Virus record (IMG/VR): IMGVR_UViG_3300044237_003362 | Coordinates: 1 to 22,873 of that record | Length of the DNA: 22,873 nt | DNA from: a virus | Strand: one strand, 5' to 3' | Shown here: positions 1 through 7,507 of the stretch, in pieces | Numbering within the stretch: the stretch's first letter is position 1 | Layout of the letters: each line of letters opens with the position of its first letter | The notes under the pieces: generated by a model | What the model was told of the DNA's origin: nothing | What the model saw: only the letters and a program-made list of their open reading frames with translations | The model's database searches: none | Made by a program: the position numbers and the translations under genes

Positions 1-1
1 A

Positions 2-763
2 ACAGTTTCTGCTAAAACACGTAAATTGAAAGCACAATGGACGCCTGAGTTCGCTCAAGACTTGAATGCTTATCACTCAATTGACGCAGAAGCAGAATTA
101 ACTTCTATCTTAAGTGAGTATATTTCAATGGAAATTGATCTTGAAATCTTAGATATGTTAATCAAGAATGCTGATACAGTTGAAGCATGGAGTGCTAAAG
201 TAGCTCAAGACGGATCTATTTCAGGTTTAACTAATGCTAATACTACAGCAGGTGGTACAGAAACACCAACAGTAGTAACAACAACTAATGCATCAGGTGT
301 ATATTACACTAAAATGTCTTGGTTCCAAACTTTAGGTATTAAATTACAGAAAGTATCTAACTTAATTCACCAGAAAACTTTAAGAGGTGGTGCTAACTTT
401 ATGGTAGTATCTCCAAAAGTATCTACAATCTTAGAATCAATCCCAGGATTTGCAGCTGACTCTCCAGGAGACTCTGACAAATACGCAATGGGTGTTCAAA
501 AGATTGGTGCAATTAATAATAGATATACAGTTTACAAAAACCCTTATATGACTGAAAATGTTATTTTAATGGGTTATAAAGGATCTCAATTCCTTGAAAC
601 TGGAGCTGTATTTGCACCTTATATTCCATTAATCATGACACCACTAGTATACGATCCAGTATCATTTACACCACGTAAAGGTATTATGACTCGTTACGCT
701 AGAAAAATGGTAAGACCTGATTTCTATGGTAAAGTATTTATCGCAGACTTAAACGAACTATAA
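2..763 (+). CDS. gp23: Major capsid protein gp23, C-terminal part (5' end outside window)
   Basis: T4-type major head protein, forming the hexamers of the HK97-fold capsid shell. The reading frame is already open at base 2 and reads TVSAKTRKLKAQWTPEFAQD, matching the conserved gp23 stretch in which AKSRKLKA is followed by LAQDL and a DAEAEL motif. The first start-like codon in the frame (TTG at 26) is internal, so the true start lies upstream of the window. About 253 residues are visible, roughly the C-terminal half of a usual gp23. The end, RYARKMVRPDFYGKVFIADL, is a typical gp23 C-terminus. The gene stops with TAA and is followed 24 bases later by a strong terminator, as expected for a very highly expressed gene. 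The call rests on recalled family motifs and on the head/neck genes that follow. Confidence 0.93.
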   Translation, partial: TVSAKTRKLKAQWTPEFAQDLNAYHSIDAEAELTSILSEYISMEIDLEILDMLIKNADTVEAWSAKVAQDGSISGLTNANTTAGGTETPTVVTTTNASGVYYTKMSWFQTLGIKLQKVSNLIHQKTLRGGANFMVVSPKVSTILESIPGFAADSPGDSDKYAMGVQKIGAINNRYTVYKNPYMTENVILMGYKGSQFLETGAVFAPYIPLIMTPLVYDPVSFTPRKGIMTRYARKMVRPDFYGKVFIADLNEL

Positions 764-787
764 TAGTTAGTTTAATCTTACTAAAAG

Positions 788-814
788 AGAGCCGCAATAG
801 CGGCTCTTTTTTTT
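788..814 (+). terminator. Rho-independent terminator after gp23
   Basis: An 8-bp perfect stem AGAGCCGC / GCGGCTCT with an AATA loop is followed by an unbroken T run. It is one of the few G+C-rich patches in the region. It should end the capsid transcript and insulate PhoH and the neck genes from it. Confidence 0.92.
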
Positions 815-824
815 ATATGTATAA
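815..824 (+). promoter_or_regulatory. Putative phage late promoter element before phoH
   Basis: ATATGTATAA begins directly at the end of the terminator T run and lies 14 bases before the PhoH start. It is a G variant of the ATATTTATAA element found before many other genes in this window. The promoter role is inferred from recurrence and position. Confidence 0.5.
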
Positions 825-838
825 TAAATGTTACGCAA

Positions 839-1507
839 ATGGCAATAAAAGATAATATGGTAAAAAGTCCACCAAAAGGAGCAGTCAGATTTTCTTTATC
901 TCTTTCAGAAGAACAAAAAAAAGCAAAAACCCAAATCTTAAAACATCCTTTTAATTTTATAGTAGGTAAAGCAGGTAGTGGTAAAACATTATTAGCAGTC
1001 CAAATAGCGTTAGATCAATTTTTTAAAAGACAATTTAATAAAATTATTATAACAAGACCTACTATATCTACAGAAGATAATGGTTTTTTGCCTGGTTCAG
1101 AAAGAGAAAAAATGGAACCATGGTTAGTTCCTATTAGATCTAATATGAGAAAAGTTTATAATAAACCACAAATATTAGAAAAAATGGAAAAAGCTGAACA
1201 AATTGAATTAGTATCATTAGCCCATTTTAGAGGTAGAACTTTTGATAATGCAGTTGTAATAGTAGATGAGTTTCAAAATTTAACTAGATCTCAATTAGCA
1301 ATGGCTATTGGACGTTTAGGTAAAGATTCTAAAATGTTATTTTGTGGAGATTCATATCAAATAGATTTAAAAGATAAAAATTATTCAGCATATCATGATA
1401 TGGCAAAATTAATTAATTCAAATTATGTTTATAAAACAATATTAAATGATAGTCATAGACATGATGCAATAGATGACTTATTAGAACTATTAAATGGATA
1501 TCATTAA
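839..1507 (+). CDS. phoH: PhoH-family P-loop ATPase
   Basis: A 222-aa protein of the PhoH family: cytoplasmic P-loop NTPases related to the helicase-like half of bacterial PhoH, widespread in marine phages, with unresolved function. Walker A GKAGSGKT is at residues 43-50 and Walker B VVIVDEFQN at about 138-146. The family segments TRPTISTEDNGFLPGSEREK (about 77-96), LAHFRGRTF, and the sensor-like MLFCGDSYQIDL are all present, so the ATPase core looks intact. The length fits phage PhoH proteins, which lack the extra N-terminal domain of some bacterial forms. The start is ATG with no Shine-Dalgarno sequence. It lies alone between the capsid terminator and the neck genes, with a promoter-like element on each side, so it appears to be a separately transcribed unit. 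Its place among head genes is unusual compared with T4. Confidence 0.93.
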   Translation: MAIKDNMVKSPPKGAVRFSLSLSEEQKKAKTQILKHPFNFIVGKAGSGKTLLAVQIALDQFFKRQFNKIIITRPTISTEDNGFLPGSEREKMEPWLVPIRSNMRKVYNKPQILEKMEKAEQIELVSLAHFRGRTFDNAVVIVDEFQNLTRSQLAMAIGRLGKDSKMLFCGDSYQIDLKDKNYSAYHDMAKLINSNYVYKTILNDSHRHDAIDDLLELLNGYH

Positions 1508-1524
1508 TTCTTTATAAAGTTTTT

Positions 1525-1534
1525 ATATTTATAA
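1525..1534 (+). promoter_or_regulatory. Putative late promoter element before gp13
   Basis: ATATTTATAA lies 23 bases before the ATG of the gp13-like gene, in the 50-base gap after phoH. It is an exact copy of the element seen at 6159, 9860, 11116, 14165 and 17843. It likely drives the packed neck genes that follow. Confidence 0.55.
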
Positions 1535-1557
1535 TAGAACAATCTAATTCTATTAAA

Positions 1558-2787
1558 ATGGCAAACATACCTATATGGCCCGGCTCAAGTAGTTTTTCTC
1601 CAGGAGATACACCTTTTGGATTTTATGATGATGACTTAGAATTTAAAAGAGATGCTGTAAGTGTAGCAACTTGGTGTGCTCAAAGATTAGGTTATCCCCT
1701 AATAGATATAGAATTACAAGCTATTAACTTTTTTACTTGTTTTGAAGAAGCAGTAACAGAATATGGAGCTCAAGTATATGGATATCAAATTAGAGATAAC
1801 TTACCTAAATTAGTAGGATCTGTTACTTCATCAATTGATGGATCTTGGGATAATATAAATAATGTAAATATTAAAGATGATTTTGGTACTCTTTTTGAAT
1901 CAAATAATTTAGGAGGAGGTAGCCAAACAGGAGGATCTTATGGAAGTACTACAGCAAAAACTTATTCTGCTTCTTTAGATCTACAAATAGGGGTACAAAA
2001 ATATGATTTAATATCTAGTGGATTAGTTAATTGGGAGTCGGGATCAAACCAAATCGAAAATGGATCTTTAAATATTAATGTAGGTAGAATTTACCACTAC
2101 CAACCTGCAGCTATTAATAGATATTTTGATCCATATGCAGGTACAGGTACAGGAATTCAATCATTAATGCAAGCTTTTGGATTTGGTAATTATTCACCAG
2201 GAGTTAACTTTATGTTAATGCCTATGTATTATGATATTTTAAAAATACAAGCTATTGAATTAAATGATACTATTAGAAAATCAGCATATCATTATGAAAT
2301 AGAAAATGATAGATATTTAAAAATATTTCCTATACCTAACCGTGATTATAAATTATGGTTTGATTATAATATAACATTATCAACTTTAGGAGGTGGAGCA
2401 AACCCAACTGAAGGGTTAGGTGTTGCAGCCCCACTTAATACAGTAACAGATATATCAAATGTTCCTTATGCTAATCCTACATATAAATTTATTAACTCTG
2501 TAGGTAGACAATGGATTAGAAAATATACTTTAGCTTTAGCTAAAGAAATGTTAGGAGGTATTAGAGGTAAATATCAAAGTTTACCTATACCTGGAGAAAC
2601 TACAACATTAGATTACAGTAGATTATTAGGTGAAGCTCAAGCAGAAAAAGAAGCATTAATAATTCAGTTAAGAGAAGATTTAAGTGAATTAACTACAGAA
2701 AGACAGTTAGCAAGAACAGCAGATGAAATTAATAGAAAAACAGACGCCCAAACAGGTGAAGGTAGATATCAAATTTATATCCACTAA
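1558..2787 (+). CDS. gp13: Neck protein gp13-like (head-tail connector)
   Basis: A 409-aa protein resembling T4-like neck protein gp13, which sits below the portal with gp14 and accepts the finished tail. Family-like features are the N-terminal WCAQRLGYPLIDIELQAINF, where a QRLGYP motif precedes an acidic helix and FEEAVTEYGAQ, and the C-terminal LAKEMLGGIRGKYQ followed by PIPGE and a helical, charged tail rich in E, Q and R. It is longer than T4 gp13 (about 309 aa). The extra length includes a glycine/serine-rich segment near residues 120-140 and a middle region around 190-300 with many aromatic residues. It is first in a packed run with the next three genes: its TAA shares one base with the next ATG. 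Assignment rests on these motifs plus position just before gp14 and gp15. Confidence 0.78.
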   Translation: MANIPIWPGSSSFSPGDTPFGFYDDDLEFKRDAVSVATWCAQRLGYPLIDIELQAINFFTCFEEAVTEYGAQVYGYQIRDNLPKLVGSVTSSIDGSWDNINNVNIKDDFGTLFESNNLGGGSQTGGSYGSTTAKTYSASLDLQIGVQKYDLISSGLVNWESGSNQIENGSLNINVGRIYHYQPAAINRYFDPYAGTGTGIQSLMQAFGFGNYSPGVNFMLMPMYYDILKIQAIELNDTIRKSAYHYEIENDRYLKIFPIPNRDYKLWFDYNITLSTLGGGANPTEGLGVAAPLNTVTDISNVPYANPTYKFINSVGRQWIRKYTLALAKEMLGGIRGKYQSLPIPGETTTLDYSRLLGEAQAEKEALIIQLREDLSELTTERQLARTADEINRKTDAQTGEGRYQIYIH

Positions 2788-3128
2788 TGATTAAATTAAG
2801 TAACATATTAACAGAAGTATTAAACACGTATCAAATTCAGTGTGAATTACTAACAGATCCTAAATTTAATGTAACAGACATATTAAATCAAGTTCGCGGC
2901 TTAAGAAAAGTAACAATTGTAAATAATATAACTCCTGAAGATTATATTCAAAAACAAGGAATAGAATATCATTTATTAAAAATAAAATTTGTAACTAGAG
3001 AAAATCCTAAAGATGATTTAGCTTCTTTTAAAGAAGATATATTAACTTCAGATATGTCAAAAAATGATTTAAGAATACCAGGAGCAAAATCAGTAAAATT
3101 TAAAGAAGAAACTTTAAAACGACTATAA
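2787..3128 (+). CDS. Small conserved-looking protein between gp13 and gp14, function unknown
   Basis: A 113-aa protein I cannot assign. The ATG overlaps the gp13 stop by one base (TAATG), suggesting coupled translation. The N-terminal helix MIKLSNILTEVLNTYQ is followed by strands and helices in a plausible alpha/beta sandwich. VTDILNQVRGLRKVTIV looks like a helix plus strand, followed later by the strand YHLLKIKFVTR, so a ferredoxin-like fold is possible. The C-terminus is basic (VKFKEETLKRL). There is no signal peptide or membrane segment. Because it is locked into the neck operon it is probably a virion or assembly factor for the head-tail joint. This is inference from context only. Confidence 0.75.
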   Translation: MIKLSNILTEVLNTYQIQCELLTDPKFNVTDILNQVRGLRKVTIVNNITPEDYIQKQGIEYHLLKIKFVTRENPKDDLASFKEDILTSDMSKNDLRIPGAKSVKFKEETLKRL

Positions 3129-3130
3129 TA

Positions 3131-3676
3131 ATGGCATTATTTGGAGGTTCCCGAGATATATCACTATTTCATAATTTGAATAAAGAATTAATTAATGATA
3201 TTATTCAAACAGAAATTGCTTACTATAAGTTTGCTTTAGAGCAAACTAAAATAAATGTTTATGGAGAAGCTCCTGGTAAAAATTATTTTGAACCTTTAAA
3301 AATAGCATGTTTAATTGATAGAACAGATCAATCTTGGTCTTCTGATGATTTTGGATCTGATATAAATCAAACTATTAATTTTAAATTTTTAAAAGAAGAA
3401 TTAAAAAATATAAACTTAATACCCGAAATTGGAGATTTACTTTTGTTTAGAAATAATTTTTATGAAGTTGATAGTAAAATAGAAAATCAGCTTATATTTG
3501 GAAAAGATGCAGATTATTCTATAGCAACAGAAACAACAAATTTTGGAGAGAGTTTTTCTATAGTAATTAATACACATATTTCTAGAGTAGAAAAACTAAA
3601 TTTAATACCATTAAGAGAAGGAAAATACCCAACTACAGAAAAATTAGATGGGGGAACAGCAAATTTAACAGGATAA
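3131..3676 (+). CDS. gp14: Neck protein gp14-like
   Basis: A 181-aa protein, likely the gp14 partner of gp13 in the neck ring that closes the head and binds the tail. Supporting features are the position between gp13 and gp15, the N-terminal helical part (LNKELINDIIQTEIAYYKFA) with IYG-type wording INVYGEAPGKNYFEP, and a beta-rich remainder in which LIPEIGDLLLFRNNFYEV resembles the head-closure fold segment. It is shorter than T4 gp14 (256 aa). It begins two bases after the preceding stop. Without an alignment, gp14 is the best fit but not certain; another small head-completion protein is the alternative. Confidence 0.65.
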   Translation: MALFGGSRDISLFHNLNKELINDIIQTEIAYYKFALEQTKINVYGEAPGKNYFEPLKIACLIDRTDQSWSSDDFGSDINQTINFKFLKEELKNINLIPEIGDLLLFRNNFYEVDSKIENQLIFGKDADYSIATETTNFGESFSIVINTHISRVEKLNLIPLREGKYPTTEKLDGGTANLTG

Positions 3677-3677
3677 T

Positions 3678-4697
3678 ATGCCTCATAACGATAGAAAAAA
3701 TATAAACCCAAGAAGACCTATTCCTAATGATAGCTATAATAGATTAAGAACTAATTTAGAAGCTAATTTTAAAGAAGGTTTTCCTATTGATATTGAAGGA
3801 AAAAATTATGGTGGTTTTCCAGGTCCAGATAATAGACCTGCTGTAAATATAGCAGATCAAATTTCTAGAAAAGATGATTTAATTAAAGATATATCTATAG
3901 GTTTACAAGACCATGATGAAGCTATAATGTATTATTTTAACAATGTTATTAGACCTTCTGTTATTATAAATGGTAATAGAACAAATGTGCCTATAATTTA
4001 TGGATCTCCTGAAAGATGGAAAGGAGTTCAAAAAGATGGATTTTATAGGGATAAAGAGGGTAAAATACAAACTCCTCTTATTATGTTTAAAAGAGATAGT
4101 ATTGAAAAAAGACGAGATCTTGGTAATAAATTAGATGGAAACAGTCCTCAAATTTTTTATACCTTTCAAGAAAAATATTCAAAAAGAAATATATATGATA
4201 ATTTTTCAGTTTTACAAGGTAGAAAACCACAAAGAGAAATATATAGAGTAGTAGTACCTGACTTTGTAAGAATACAATATACTTGTACTATATGGTGTGA
4301 TTTTATAGCTCAAATGAATAAATTAATTGAAACAATTAATTATACTTCAGATTCATATTGGGGAGATAAAGAAAGATTTCATTTTAATGCAAGAATAGAT
4401 ACTTATAATAATACAACAGAAGTAGCTCAAGGAGATAATAGAGTTGTAAAAACTGGTTTTGGTTTAACTATTCAGGGATATTTATTACCCGAAAGTTTAA
4501 ATAAAAAACTTTCAAGCGAAAACATGCAAAAGACTTTTAGTAAGTCTCAAATAGTTTTTGGAAATGAACTTGTAACTAATACTCCTGATGCCCCTAGAAC
4601 AAGAGAAGAAGTAAGAGGACAATTAACTGCAAATATAGAACAAGTAGATGGGGGAATAGGATATCAAATTATAGGAAATAATAATCAAATAGCATAA
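3678..4697 (+). CDS. gp15: Tail terminator / sheath stabiliser gp15-like
   Basis: A 339-aa protein resembling T4 gp15, the hexamer that caps the tail tube and sheath at the head-proximal end and joins the neck. Matches to the gp15 pattern run in order: VPIIYGSPERWKGVQKDG (T4 has VPITYASKE) near residues 103-120, a PLIMFKRD strand, then VRIQYTCTIWCDFIAQMNKL with the Y-x-x-x-I-W/F pattern and a Q-M helix (T4 has YELSIFTRYEDDMFQ), and finally TGFGLTIQGYLLPE (T4 has WSLTFEVNGWMYPP). The N-terminal 60 residues are extended and polar (PRRPIP, GGFPGPDN). It is the last gene of the packed neck run, and the next gene starts two bases after its stop. Confidence 0.82.
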   Translation: MPHNDRKNINPRRPIPNDSYNRLRTNLEANFKEGFPIDIEGKNYGGFPGPDNRPAVNIADQISRKDDLIKDISIGLQDHDEAIMYYFNNVIRPSVIINGNRTNVPIIYGSPERWKGVQKDGFYRDKEGKIQTPLIMFKRDSIEKRRDLGNKLDGNSPQIFYTFQEKYSKRNIYDNFSVLQGRKPQREIYRVVVPDFVRIQYTCTIWCDFIAQMNKLIETINYTSDSYWGDKERFHFNARIDTYNNTTEVAQGDNRVVKTGFGLTIQGYLLPESLNKKLSSENMQKTFSKSQIVFGNELVTNTPDAPRTREEVRGQLTANIEQVDGGIGYQIIGNNNQIA

Positions 4698-4698
4698 A

Positions 4699-5817
4699 AT
4701 GGCAAGAACAATAAGAGATACATTAAAATCATTTTTTCAAACAGGTGATGTACCTACAGAAGGACAATATGTAGATTTAATAGATAGTAATTTAAATTTA
4801 TCTGAAAATAATACAGGAAATATAGACCTAACAGGTAATATAACAGCTTCAGGTAATATAAGTTCAAGTATAACATCAGAAATTGAAACAGGATTTTTTT
4901 CTACAAAAGGAGGTTTTATAACAGCTTCAGGACATATAAGTGCAAGTGGTAATTTAAGTTTACAAGGTACTGCATCTATTGAGGGATCCATATCAGCTTC
5001 GGGTTTTAGTGCAAGTGGATTTACTCAATTACAGGATTTTAGAGCAAAAATACCTAATAGTGGTGAAATTTTATTTATAGCTGGGGACCATGAGCTTGAA
5101 ATTAAGGATTTAAATGGTGTTCAAGGTTATTCTTTTGGAAATTTAGATGGTTTAGGAAATAATGATGCTCGTTTTCAAACTAATGGACAAATTTCTGCAA
5201 CAACTAGGGTAACTGCAAGTAGCTTTATAGCATCAACGAACATAACAGCCTCAGGTAATATAAGTGCAAGTGGAAATATAAGAGGAAATTCCCTTACATT
5301 AGGTAATACACTTATAACAGCTACAGGAACTGAGATAAACCATATAGATGGTTTAACATCAGCCGAAGCTAGCCAAATAAAAAATATAAATTCAACAACT
5401 ATTTCTTCAACACAATGGGGTTATGTTGGTAATATGAATCAAAATGTTAGTACTAGTACTGCTGTAAAATTTAGTGGATTAATTTTAGTAGAAACTACAA
5501 CAAATGTTGATGCATCATCAGCTACCTCTATTGCCCTAGGAGATGGTAGAGGTTCATATACAATTAATTTTAGTAATTTAGGACCAATACAAGCAAATGC
5601 AATATCAGACTACGTTTTTGCATTAACAGGTGATGTTTTTGATGGAAGAACTGGTGTTACTATAATGGGAAATTGTAATGAAATATCAGATACTATTGTA
5701 GTAGAGCCTGTATTCACATATGCAGGCAATAAAGGCAATTTACGTTTCCGTACTGGTAATGAAATATTTAGTGGAGGTAGTTTAGTAGTACATTTTACAA
5801 TAATATCACACGAATAA
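4699..5817 (+). CDS. Tail fibre / virion protein with ITASGNISASG repeats (fibre 1)
   Basis: A 372-aa elongated, probably trimeric fibre-like protein. The N-terminus, IRDTLKSFFQTGDVPTEGQY followed by VDLIDS, is an attachment-type head seen on phage structural proteins. Residues about 45-110 and 165-200 hold repeats of the type ITASGNISASGN, which suggest a beta-helical or triple-stranded shaft. A NHIDGLTSAEASQIKNI segment near residue 214 is a common fibre spacer. The C-terminal ~110 residues are a repeat-free, beta-rich domain (YTINFSNLGPI, VTIMGNC, LRFRTGNEIF, LVVHFTIISH), probably the outer or receptor-facing tip. It begins two bases after gp15 with no promoter element, so it is probably co-transcribed with the neck genes. 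Confidence 0.75.
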   Translation: MARTIRDTLKSFFQTGDVPTEGQYVDLIDSNLNLSENNTGNIDLTGNITASGNISSSITSEIETGFFSTKGGFITASGHISASGNLSLQGTASIEGSISASGFSASGFTQLQDFRAKIPNSGEILFIAGDHELEIKDLNGVQGYSFGNLDGLGNNDARFQTNGQISATTRVTASSFIASTNITASGNISASGNIRGNSLTLGNTLITATGTEINHIDGLTSAEASQIKNINSTTISSTQWGYVGNMNQNVSTSTAVKFSGLILVETTTNVDASSATSIALGDGRGSYTINFSNLGPIQANAISDYVFALTGDVFDGRTGVTIMGNCNEISDTIVVEPVFTYAGNKGNLRFRTGNEIFSGGSLVVHFTIISHE

Positions 5818-5842
5818 TATAATTATTTTCATTTAAAACTTT

Positions 5843-6148
5843 ATGGCTACACCAATACAGTGGGAAAATGCAAACTTTACATGGAATAATAATCCTCATA
5901 AATGGAATGAAGTTTTATTAGTAATTGAAGCCTTAGGTGGTGGGGGGGTTATGGTTGAAGACATGCCCTGGACTCGATTTAATGACGAAAAGAAAAAACG
6001 TCTTATAAAACTTATTTGTAAAGTTCAAGGTAAAACAATAAAAGAAGAAAAAGAAATCAGTAATTATAAAATCCAAATTTCTGATATTAAATTATTAGCT
6101 AAAGAAGTATTAGGTATAGAAATAATGACTGAAAATATTAAGTTTTAA
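5843..6148 (+). CDS. Small hypothetical protein in fibre island
   Basis: A 101-aa protein of unknown function. Its N-terminus is tryptophan-rich (IQWENANFTWNNNPHKWNEV), then a Gly-Gly-Gly-Gly turn, an amphipathic basic segment (RFNDEKKKRLIKLICKV), and a lysine/isoleucine-rich helical C-terminus ending in LLAKEVLGIEIMTENIKF. No signal peptide or membrane span is seen. The four-glycine turn is encoded across a G7 tract at 5942-5948, unusual in this AT-rich DNA. It sits 25 bases after fibre 1 without a recognisable promoter element, so it is probably on the same transcript. A fibre-associated structural or assembly role is only a guess from position. Confidence 0.72.
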   Translation: MATPIQWENANFTWNNNPHKWNEVLLVIEALGGGGVMVEDMPWTRFNDEKKKRLIKLICKVQGKTIKEEKEISNYKIQISDIKLLAKEVLGIEIMTENIKF

Positions 6149-6158
6149 TAAATACGAT

Positions 6159-6168
6159 ATATTTATAA
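6159..6168 (+). promoter_or_regulatory. Putative late promoter element
   Basis: ATATTTATAA lies 12 bases before the ATG at 6181 and is followed by CAAAATCTAATT. The AATCTAATT part is also found downstream of the element at 1525, so the shared signal may extend beyond the 10-base core. Confidence 0.5.
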
Positions 6169-6180
6169 CAAAATCTAATT

Positions 6181-6741
6181 ATGTATAAATTATTTACTGA
6201 TAAATCTGAGCTTTTTGAATGTGATATTAAGTTAGAGGGAGCCAGTTTAAGTAAATCTTCAGCACGTTTAGTAGTAGAAACATCAGACTATTCTTTACTT
6301 TTTAAAGGTAATATTAATTCTAAGGGAAAATGTGAAATTCCTATTAGAAAACTAAAAGGCCTTATAGATGAAAACACAACAGGAAGTATTAGACTAGAAG
6401 TTATTGCTGAAGATACTTATTTTACTCCTTGGGAAAGTGACTTTGAAGTAGATGTAAGTAAAAAGGTAACTGTAGAAGTTAAATCACAACAAACTAAAAA
6501 ACCTATAGTAGAAACTAAAGTAAAGGTTAATGTTAAAAATGAAAAACCAACTACTACAGAAAAACAACATGTTATAAATTTATTTAAATTATTAATAAAA
6601 GAAAATATAAACGTAAGTAATATTTCATTTAAACGTAATAAACTAAATAATATAGTAGCAACGTATTTACAAGAAAATACCGTAAAAAACACAAGTAAAG
6701 TTATTAATGGTGTATTAAAAATTCTTGAAAGAGAAAAATAA
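6181..6741 (+). CDS. Hypothetical protein with beta-rich N-terminal and basic helical C-terminal halves
   Basis: A 186-aa protein I cannot name. Residues 1-100 look like a beta sandwich: alternating strands such as ARLVVETSDYSLLFKGNI, then IRLEVIAEDTYF and WESDFEVDV. A lysine/threonine/valine-rich linker follows (about 100-125: KKVTVEVKSQQTKKPIVETK and similar). The last 60 residues are helical and basic (HVINLFKLLIKENINVSNIS, then VINGVLKILEREK). There are no membrane segments. It has its own promoter-like element and is followed nine bases later by fibre 2. The two-domain design suggests a virion or scaffold-type protein, but nothing in the sequence fixes a function. Confidence 0.75.
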   Translation: MYKLFTDKSELFECDIKLEGASLSKSSARLVVETSDYSLLFKGNINSKGKCEIPIRKLKGLIDENTTGSIRLEVIAEDTYFTPWESDFEVDVSKKVTVEVKSQQTKKPIVETKVKVNVKNEKPTTTEKQHVINLFKLLIKENINVSNISFKRNKLNNIVATYLQENTVKNTSKVINGVLKILEREK

Positions 6742-6750
6742 TGGTTATAA

Positions 6751-7482
6751 ATGGCAATCGAAAACTTCGAAGGAAAAAATATACAGGATACTTTTCAAAG
6801 GGTAGTCCAAACAGATGGAACTAATCAATTAGCTGATGGAACTGGTTCTATTTTTATACCTGTTTCTTCTTCACACGCTATAACGGCATCACATGCTTTA
6901 TTTGCAGTTTCTGCTTCACATGAGATTACATTTGAATTATCTTCATCACATGCTGTAAGCGCAGACACAGCTAGTTTTGCAACTAATTTTACAGCCTCAG
7001 GCAATATAAGTGCAAGCGGTGATATTACTGCAAATTCTGGTTCATTTAATCGTATAAGTGCAAGTGGAAATATATTAGGAAGTAATGTAATTGCTAATGA
7101 TCTTTTATTTGCACAAAAAATTTCTGTTTTAGGTAGTGATAATACTCATACTCATACATTTATTGGAAATATAACAGCATCAGGTAATGTAAAAATAACT
7201 AGCGCAGATCCAAATCTAAGAATTGAAGACACAAATGGTAGATCAGTAGAAATAGATGTAACAGATGATATTTTTAGAATAGATGATGTTGGAAATAATG
7301 CAGCTATATTTACTACAGATCTTTCAACAAATCCTACTCAAACTACTTTTCAAACAAAACCAACTTTTTTAAGAGATGCAGAATTTGAAGGCAGTATAAG
7401 TGCAAGTGGTAATATAACAGCTTCAGGTAATATAAGAGCAGGTGGAGAAATAATAGGAACTATAAATGGAGGAACTTTTTAG
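6751..7482 (+). CDS. Tail fibre-like protein with SSHA and ITASGNISASG repeats (fibre 2)
   Basis: A 243-aa fibre-like protein. Its N-terminal head (QDTFQRVVQTDGTNQLADGT) is a type seen on phage fibre or appendage proteins. It is followed by an imperfect small-residue repeat (SSSHAITASHALFAVSASHE, then SSSHAVSADTASFA) at about residues 33-75, then ISASGN/ITASGN shaft repeats at about 80-110, 140-150 and 214-231. A NLRIEDTNGRSVEIDV segment between the repeats is a typical fibre spacer. The C-terminus, GTINGGTF, matches the end of fibre 4 (SIINGGSF). There is no obvious globular receptor domain, so this may be a shaft or connector. The start at 6751 gives the conserved-looking head; an earlier ATG at 6741 is out of frame. 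Confidence 0.75.
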   Translation: MAIENFEGKNIQDTFQRVVQTDGTNQLADGTGSIFIPVSSSHAITASHALFAVSASHEITFELSSSHAVSADTASFATNFTASGNISASGDITANSGSFNRISASGNILGSNVIANDLLFAQKISVLGSDNTHTHTFIGNITASGNVKITSADPNLRIEDTNGRSVEIDVTDDIFRIDDVGNNAAIFTTDLSTNPTQTTFQTKPTFLRDAEFEGSISASGNITASGNIRAGGEIIGTINGGTF

Positions 7483-7492
7483 ATATTTATTA
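7483..7492 (+). promoter_or_regulatory. Putative late promoter element before fibre 3
   Basis: ATATTTATTA, one mismatch to the ATATTTATAA consensus, starts right after the fibre 2 stop codon and lies 15 bases before the fibre 3 ATG. The following TAGAATA resembles TAGAACA downstream of the 1525 element. Confidence 0.45.
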
Positions 7493-7507
7493 TAGAATAA
7501 AACAAAT

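Noticed and set aside
26-28. TTG at 26 as the start of the first gene
   Set aside because: The same frame is open to the window edge and encodes conserved gp23 sequence upstream of it, so this is an internal Leu codon of a truncated gene.
6741-6750. ATG at 6741 as the start of fibre 2
   Set aside because: It is out of frame with the fibre protein and opens only a very short frame.
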